DNA from: CALOCN01 sp942491735
Lineage (GTDB): Bacteria; Eisenbacteria; RBG-16-71-46; JABDJR01
Reading direction: 5' to 3'
NCBI GenBank assembly: GCA_942491735.1
Contig: CALOCN010000014.1
Span: forward strand, 2,976,001-3,040,000
Length of the DNA: 64,000 bases
Made by a program: the position numbers and the translations under genes. A model generated the notes under the pieces. The model did no database searches. It had not been told where the DNA came from and saw only the letters and a list, made by a program, of their open reading frames with translations. Below, piece by piece: positions 60,313 through 64,000 of this stretch (position 1 is the first letter of the stretch; each line of letters starts with the position of its first letter).

Positions 60313-61533
60313 GTGCATACCCTTTCCGTGCCCGAGGCACGTCGTCTCGCCCTGGCCCGGGCCGGGTTGCTGAAACCGGAGTGGACCGGGCTTCCCCGCA
60401 CCGCGAACCGGGGGGAACGCGCGCAGCGGGACGCCGCCCTCTCCGTCATCCGACGATTCGGGTACCTGCAGCTGGACACGGTGTCCATCGCGGGGGCGCG
60501 CAGCCACGCCCTGGTCCTGCTGTCCCGGCTCCCCGGGTTCCGCGCCCCGCTGGGGGAACGGTTGCTGGCGCCGGGCGAGCCGCTCTTCGAGTTCTGGGGG
60601 CACGAGGCCTCGTGGATTCCCATGGAGCTCTATCCCGCGTTCGCCTGGCGTCGCCGCCGCTATCGCCACCATCCATGGTGGGGTGACATCCTGGGGGCCT
60701 ATCCGGAGATGCACCGAACCCTGCTCAAACGGCTGCGCACCGAAGGTCCGCTCATGTCGTCGGACCTCGAGGGAGCAAGCCAGGGAGGCTGGTGGGACCA
60801 CAAACCGGCCAAGAAGGTGGCCGAGGCCCTCTGGTCACGGGGGGACATCGTGGTCCGAGAACGACGGGACTTTCGCCGGGTGTACGACCTGCCCCATCGC
60901 GTGCTCCCGGAGGCGATGCGCGGCACGCGTCTCTCCACCGGAAAGGCGGTGAGGCAACTGCTGCTGACCGCGCTGGACGGGTTCGGATGGGCGCGGACGG
61001 GGACCCTGAGCCGGACCTGGCGATTCACGGGGATGCAGGCCGAGGTGAAGCAGGCCATGGCCCGCTTGCGGGAAGAGGGGGACGTGGTCGCCTGCGCCGT
61101 GGTGACCGCCGAGGGGAAGCGGCACCCGGGGTGGATCCGGCCCCGGGACCTGGACCTTGCGGAGCGATTGCGCGCGTTGCGGCCACGGACCGACCGCGGT
61201 GTCCTGCTCTCCCCGTTTGATCCCCTGCTCTGGGACCGCACCCGGGTGGCCACCCTGTTCGGTTTCGATCAGGTCCTGGAGATCTTCAAGCCGGCGTCCC
61301 AGCGCACGTACGGATACTTCTGTCTGCCGGTCCTGGCCGGAGATCGACTGGTGGCGCGGGTCGACCTGAAGGCGGATCGGGCGGAGGGCCGGTTGCGCGT
61401 CCTGTCACACCGACTGGAGCCGGTGGTCGACCCTGCCCGACCGGCGCGTCATCGGGAAGCGGTCCGTCACGCGCTCACCCGCCACGCGCGGTCGGTCGGA
61501 CTCGAACTCCCGCCCGGCGAGCTACCCGGCTGA
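60313..61533 (+). CDS. YcaQ/AlkX-type winged-helix DNA glycosylase
   Basis: A protein of 406 residues. It has the HTH_42/YcaQ domain architecture of winged helices, with the QLD motif (YLQLDTVS near 53-60) described as the catalytic QxD of AlkX/YcaQ glycosylases that unhook interstrand crosslinks. Further conserved segments are WGHEASWIP near 95, LSPFDPLLWDR near 300 and a final KADRAEGRL segment. The start is GTG at 60313, 7 nt after the ptrB stop. It ends at a terminator shared with the convergent activator gene. Confidence 0.82.
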   Translation: MHTLSVPEARRLALARAGLLKPEWTGLPRTANRGERAQRDAALSVIRRFGYLQLDTVSIAGARSHALVLLSRLPGFRAPLGERLLAPGEPLFEFWGHEASWIPMELYPAFAWRRRRYRHHPWWGDILGAYPEMHRTLLKRLRTEGPLMSSDLEGASQGGWWDHKPAKKVAEALWSRGDIVVRERRDFRRVYDLPHRVLPEAMRGTRLSTGKAVRQLLLTALDGFGWARTGTLSRTWRFTGMQAEVKQAMARLREEGDVVACAVVTAEGKRHPGWIRPRDLDLAERLRALRPRTDRGVLLSPFDPLLWDRTRVATLFGFDQVLEIFKPASQRTYGYFCLPVLAGDRLVARVDLKADRAEGRLRVLSHRLEPVVDPARPARHREAVRHALTRHARSVGLELPPGELPG

Positions 61534-61538
61534 GAGCC

Positions 61539-61564
61539 GGGCGCCTCCCCGCGGGGAGACGCCC
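61539..61564. terminator. Bidirectional terminator hairpin between convergent genes
   Basis: GGGCGCCTCCCC and GGGGAGACGCCC pair with one mismatch around a 2-nt loop. The hairpin fits exactly between the stop codons at 61533 and 61565. It lacks a T-run. Confidence 0.65.
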
Positions 61565-62839
61565 CTACTCGTCCCGGGGAGCAGCCCGACGATCCCGCAA
61601 CACCAGACGCACCATGCGCGGTGAGATGGGTTTCCCATAGGACAGCATGGCCAGCTCGGAGAGCACCGAGCGCAGTTCCCGGACGTTGCCGGGGAACGCC
61701 TGTTCCCTCAGTAACGCTCCGATGTCCTCTCCCAGATGCTGCTCCTTGCGCAGTCGAATTCCCGGCCACAGGTGGGCGGCGATCGCGGGAATGTCTTCCG
61801 GGTGCTCGCGCAGGGACGGAGTGCGAATCCGCAGGACCACCAGACGGTGGTAGAGATCCTCACGGAATCGCCCCGCCCGTACCATCGCATCCAGATTCTG
61901 ATGGGTCGCCGAGAGGACCCGCGCGTTGCTCCGCACCGGTTTGACGCCCCCTACCGGAAGGAAGGCGCCGTCTTCCATGGCGCGCAGGAGCTTTACCTGG
62001 TGCCGGGGCGAGAGATCGCCGATCTCGTCCAGGAACAGGGTCCCGTTCTCGGCGTCCTTCCAGAGACCGGTCTTGCTGCGGGTGGCGCTGGTGAATGCAC
62101 CCTGCACATGGCCGAACAACTCCGACTCGAGGAGCTCCGTGGGGATCCCGCCGCAGTTCACGCTCACGCACTTGCCGTTCACTCCGTAGCGAAGAGCATG
62201 GATCTGCCGGGCCACGATCTCCTTCCCGGTCCCGGTCTCCCCTTCAATCAGGACGGGAAATTCACAGTTGGCGGCCAACACGATGAGGAAGTGCACCAGG
62301 CGCACCTCGGGAGCGCTCCCGATGTAGCTCGTCGACACGCTCCGCGGAATCCGGAGTTCCGGGTGCAGCGACAACAACTCGGTCACCGCCGGAGGGGTTG
62401 CATCCCCGCCACGTCCGAGCCGTGTTGCGTTCCCCGCACTGTCCGCGCTTCGATTCCAGAGTTCCTCGAAGACCGCCTGGGGAATCCCGATGAGGCAGTG
62501 TCCCCGGGTTTCCAGGGGACCCAGCGCCGAGAGCAGGGCGCGGACGCCCCGCGCGGCTTGCCCCGCCTGCCGGTAGTCGGCGCGCAGGCGCACCACTCCG
62601 TTGCGCCGGGCAAAGTACCCGGCGAGGGCCTTCGAGGGATGCTTGACCCCACGGTCCTGGACCACCCCCTCGGGCAACGCATGGGCCAGGTCTTCGAGGT
62701 CCTGGGCGGGGATCAGGTAGGCGACCACTCCGGGCAAGAGCCCGCTCGATGCCATTCCAAGAACCTGGTCGCTTTCGAGGAATGCCCTCAGCAGGGGCGC
62801 ATCCGCGGCGCGCGTCTTGAGAACCCGGAAGCGTTGCAT
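61565..62839 (-). CDS. Sigma-54-dependent activator without DNA-binding domain
   Basis: A protein of 424 residues. Residues 1-165 are an unrecognised sensor-like domain. Residues 170-405 are the AAA+ domain of sigma-54 activators: Walker A GETGTGKE (200-207), the loop motif GAFTSA (247-252) in place of GAFTGA, Walker B GTLFLDEIG (266-274), arginine finger region RFREDLYHRL (324-333) and PGNVRELRSVLSELAML. The protein stops about 20 residues later with no Fis-type helix-turn-helix, so it must act from solution or through a partner. It is divergent from a -24/-12 promoter driving the modifier/ligase genes and is the obvious candidate to activate it. ATG 62839 begins the first protein-like sequence; an in-frame extension to 63058 looks non-coding. 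Confidence 0.85.
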   Translation of the reverse strand: MQRFRVLKTRAADAPLLRAFLESDQVLGMASSGLLPGVVAYLIPAQDLEDLAHALPEGVVQDRGVKHPSKALAGYFARRNGVVRLRADYRQAGQAARGVRALLSALGPLETRGHCLIGIPQAVFEELWNRSADSAGNATRLGRGGDATPPAVTELLSLHPELRIPRSVSTSYIGSAPEVRLVHFLIVLAANCEFPVLIEGETGTGKEIVARQIHALRYGVNGKCVSVNCGGIPTELLESELFGHVQGAFTSATRSKTGLWKDAENGTLFLDEIGDLSPRHQVKLLRAMEDGAFLPVGGVKPVRSNARVLSATHQNLDAMVRAGRFREDLYHRLVVLRIRTPSLREHPEDIPAIAAHLWPGIRLRKEQHLGEDIGALLREQAFPGNVRELRSVLSELAMLSYGKPISPRMVRLVLRDRRAAPRDE

Positions 62840-62891
62840 GGCGAGGCAGTCTATCGGACGCCTTGACGGTCGGCAATCTCGCTCCGGACCG

Positions 62892-62923
62892 GTCGAGTTC
62901 GCGGGACTCATCCGGGACTCGAC
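62892..62923. promoter_or_regulatory. Inverted repeat, possible upstream activator site
   Basis: GTCGAGT (62892-62898) and ACTCGAC (62917-62923) are perfect 7-bp arms separated by 18 nt, about 110-140 bp upstream of the -24 element, a normal place for activator binding. Confidence 0.35.
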
Positions 62924-62953
62924 GACCCAACCACGCAACTCGACCGGCGGACG

Positions 62954-62964
62954 CTTCCGGGAAG
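62954..62964. promoter_or_regulatory. Short palindrome upstream of the sigma-54 promoter
   Basis: CTTCC-G-GGAAG is an 11-bp palindrome about 70 bp upstream of the -24 element. It may be a regulator site for the modifier promoter. Confidence 0.3.
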
Positions 62965-63034
62965 TACCGGCGCCACCTCCTCCACGCAGTTTCACGTCTT
63001 GCACTTGCAGGGGTTCCCACACCGCTCTACGGAT

Positions 63035-63051
63035 TTGGTACTCCCCTTGCT
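63035..63051 (+). promoter_or_regulatory. Sigma-54 (-24/-12) promoter of the modifier/ligase operon
   Basis: TTGGTACTCCCCTTGCT matches the sigma-54 consensus (TTGGCACG-N4-TTGCT) at all but two informative bases and keeps GG and GC exactly 10 bp apart. Start would be near 63062, about 75 nt before the modifier ATG. The adjacent divergent gene encodes a sigma-54 activator. Confidence 0.75.
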
Positions 63052-63137
63052 CTTCCATGGGGTAGCGCCTGGTTCACCGGGCGCCGGGGAGGCGGGAGCG
63101 TCCCGCCCTCCGGGTTTCGTATCGAAAGGAGTCGACG

Positions 63138-63341
63138 ATGCAGGTCACCGTCGCAAGACCTTGCCAGGCGTCCCCGCGGGAAACCAACCCCCGTGCCACG
63201 GCGTCGGGCCTCTGGTCCCTGGGAGAGCAAGCGACCCGAACCGAAGGTCCGACCGAGACGATCGGGCTTTCGTTCGGGGAGTCGATGAGCGCCGATCCCG
63301 ATCGGTTCATGCGGGAACAGCGACAGCCCTCCGGCGAATAG
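63138..63341 (+). CDS. Pup/UBact-type ubiquitin-like protein modifier
   Basis: A protein of 67 residues with a strong AAAGGAG site 7 nt before ATG 63138. It is Arg/Glu/Ser-rich, lacks hydrophobic core positions and is probably disordered, as Pup and UBact are. It ends FMREQRQPSGE: the final Ser-Gly-Glu after a Gln/Arg-rich helix matches UBact-type tails and, with terminal Glu, would need no deamidation before ligation. The next gene is a PafA/Dop-family ligase, the enzyme class that attaches such a C-terminal Glu to substrate lysines. No other family explains the sequence. Proteasome genes are expected beyond the right edge. Confidence 0.85.
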   Translation: MQVTVARPCQASPRETNPRATASGLWSLGEQATRTEGPTETIGLSFGESMSADPDRFMREQRQPSGE

Positions 63342-63358
63342 CGGGTGGGTTGGTAACC

Positions 63359-63392
63359 GGCTCTCCGGGTGTTGAGCAATACCCGGAGAGCC
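63359..63392 (+). terminator. Strong intercistronic hairpin between modifier and ligase genes
   Basis: GGCTCTCCGGGT and ACCCGGAGAGCC are perfect 12-bp arms with a 10-nt loop, 17 nt after the modifier stop. No clear T-run follows, so partial termination or mRNA stabilisation is likely. Either would give more modifier than ligase. Confidence 0.65.
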
Positions 63393-63441
63393 CCTTGGAA
63401 CGCTACTACAACGGGAGCCTACCGGCTCCGGAGTCGACCCC

Positions 63442-64000
63442 ATGCAGGACCCCGTGATGCGGATGGGCAGCGAAACCGAGTGGGGCATCGTGGGTGGATG
63501 GACCCCCGCCCGGGCCCGATCCATTCACCGGGAGCTCCTGAACCAGCAGGCGCACGTCCCGGACACCCGGGGAGGCGCCTTTCTCGGCAACGGAGCCCGC
63601 GTCTACCTCGATCAGGGCGTGCAGAACGAGTACTGCACGCCCGAAGTGGAGGATCCCCTGACCCTGGTCCGGTGCGAACTCGAGGGCCGCCGTCTCATGC
63701 AGCGGGCAGCCGACGGAGCCGGTCTGGTTCTCCTGTGCTCGAACATCGACTACTCGACCGGCAACTCCTGGGGCACGCACGAGAACTACGCGTGCCAGGG
63801 GGCGCTCTCCGAAGCGGCCCACGCCACCCTGCTCACCCACCTTGCCACCCGTACCGTGTATACCGGTGCCGGGGGCCCGGATCCCTGCCTGCCCGGATGC
63901 CGCATTACGCTCTCCCCCAGGGTCGGCGGCACGCGGGGCACCCGCAACCATCAGGGGGTCCCGGTCAAGTCCATGGTGTTCCGCAAGCCGGCCAACCTCG
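63442..64000 (+). CDS. PafA/Dop-family Pup-type ligase, truncated by window edge
   Basis: The first 186 residues are visible. The glutamine-synthetase-like fold of Pup ligases is recognisable: GSETEWGI (9-16) with the ATP/Mg glutamates, NGARVYLDQGVQNEY (50-64) with the catalytic Asp57, EVEDP near 68-72, and SNIDYSTGNSWGTHENY (100-116). PafA joins the C-terminal Glu of the modifier to lysine side chains; Dop removes or deamidates it. The spacing between GSETEWGI and NGARVYLD is short, lacking the long Dop loop, which favours a ligase. ATG 63442 has GGAG at 8 nt; ATGs at 63457 and 63463 are possible. Confidence 0.9.
   Translation, partial: MQDPVMRMGSETEWGIVGGWTPARARSIHRELLNQQAHVPDTRGGAFLGNGARVYLDQGVQNEYCTPEVEDPLTLVRCELEGRRLMQRAADGAGLVLLCSNIDYSTGNSWGTHENYACQGALSEAAHATLLTHLATRTVYTGAGGPDPCLPGCRITLSPRVGGTRGTRNHQGVPVKSMVFRKPANL

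Noticed and set aside
62840..63058. N-terminal extension of the sigma-54 activator to an ATG at 63058
   Set aside because: The extension would overlap the divergent -24/-12 promoter region, is low-complexity and has no protein-like character.
63406..63951. Minus-strand 181-codon frame opposite the ligase gene
   Set aside because: Shadow of the PafA-family gene, whose motifs and catalytic Asp are clear on the plus strand.
1..64000. CRISPR arrays, insertion sequences, prophage, tRNA or rRNA genes
   Set aside because: No regularly spaced repeats, transposase or integrase frames, or rRNA-like stretches were seen. Nearly all intergenic gaps are under 200 bp.

Overview
The window is a GC-rich, gene-dense bacterial chromosome segment. 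No rRNA, tRNA, insertion sequence, prophage or CRISPR array was recognised. It looks like a Gram-negative, double-membrane organism. The evidence is many lipoproteins, outer-membrane barrel-like proteins, ExbB/ExbD/TonB-type genes, a PEP-CTERM protein, a lipoprotein-type (clade II-like) NosZ, and five secreted proteins with a FlgD-like, type IX-style C-terminal domain. A Pup/UBact-type modifier and ligase at the right edge adds to this. The mix fits an uncultivated FCB-type lineage (Eisenbacteria, Krumholzibacteriota, Latescibacterota or Gemmatimonadota-like). That placement is inference only.

Layout. 1-8.1 kb, minus strand: a truncated lipoprotein, flotillin plus NfeD-like partner, a secreted unknown, an RsmC-like methyltransferase overlapping a membrane Ser/Thr kinase, and two secreted proteins. 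8.1-12.6 kb: a secreted GH57 glucan hydrolase with a starch-binding module, and an acyltransferase. 12.6-19.9 kb: an Rrf2 regulator divergent from a seven-gene nitrous oxide reductase operon: cytochrome c, nosZ, a fused membrane-domain/NosD protein, nosF, nosL, a cupredoxin-like protein and nosY. 19.9-24.9 kb: an FG-GAP surface protein, acetyl-CoA synthetase and an LtrA-family protein.

25.0-45.1 kb: apbE, then an unbroken plus-strand run of 19 genes (26484-45051) with no gap above 20 nt. It encodes haem-type lipoproteins, an HzsA-like protein, TlpA thioredoxin, DUF4266 and DUF3570 proteins, an NHL protein, barrels, large TPR proteins, ExbB, two ExbD-like proteins and an AgmX/TonB-like protein. 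I read it as one envelope redox and energy-transduction programme whose function is not known to me. 44.9-47.0 kb, minus strand: an amidohydrolase, and a YHS-type lipoprotein interrupted by one in-frame UGA that looks like selenocysteine. 47.3-55.4 kb: a PEP-CTERM protein, a pullulanase, a malate-synthase-like protein with altered metal ligands, and a GH13 amylase. 55.4-58.3 kb: a Zn/Mn ABC transporter divergent from its Fur/Zur regulator around a perfect operator. 58.3-61.5 kb: oligopeptidase B and a YcaQ/AlkX-type DNA glycosylase.

61.6-64.0 kb is the most unusual locus. A sigma-54 activator with no DNA-binding domain is divergent from a good -24/-12 promoter. That promoter drives a 67-residue ubiquitin-like (Pup/UBact) modifier ending in Ser-Gly-Glu, then a strong intercistronic hairpin, then a PafA/Dop-family ligase that runs off the window. 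The layout suggests a sigma-54-controlled protein-tagging and proteasome operon.
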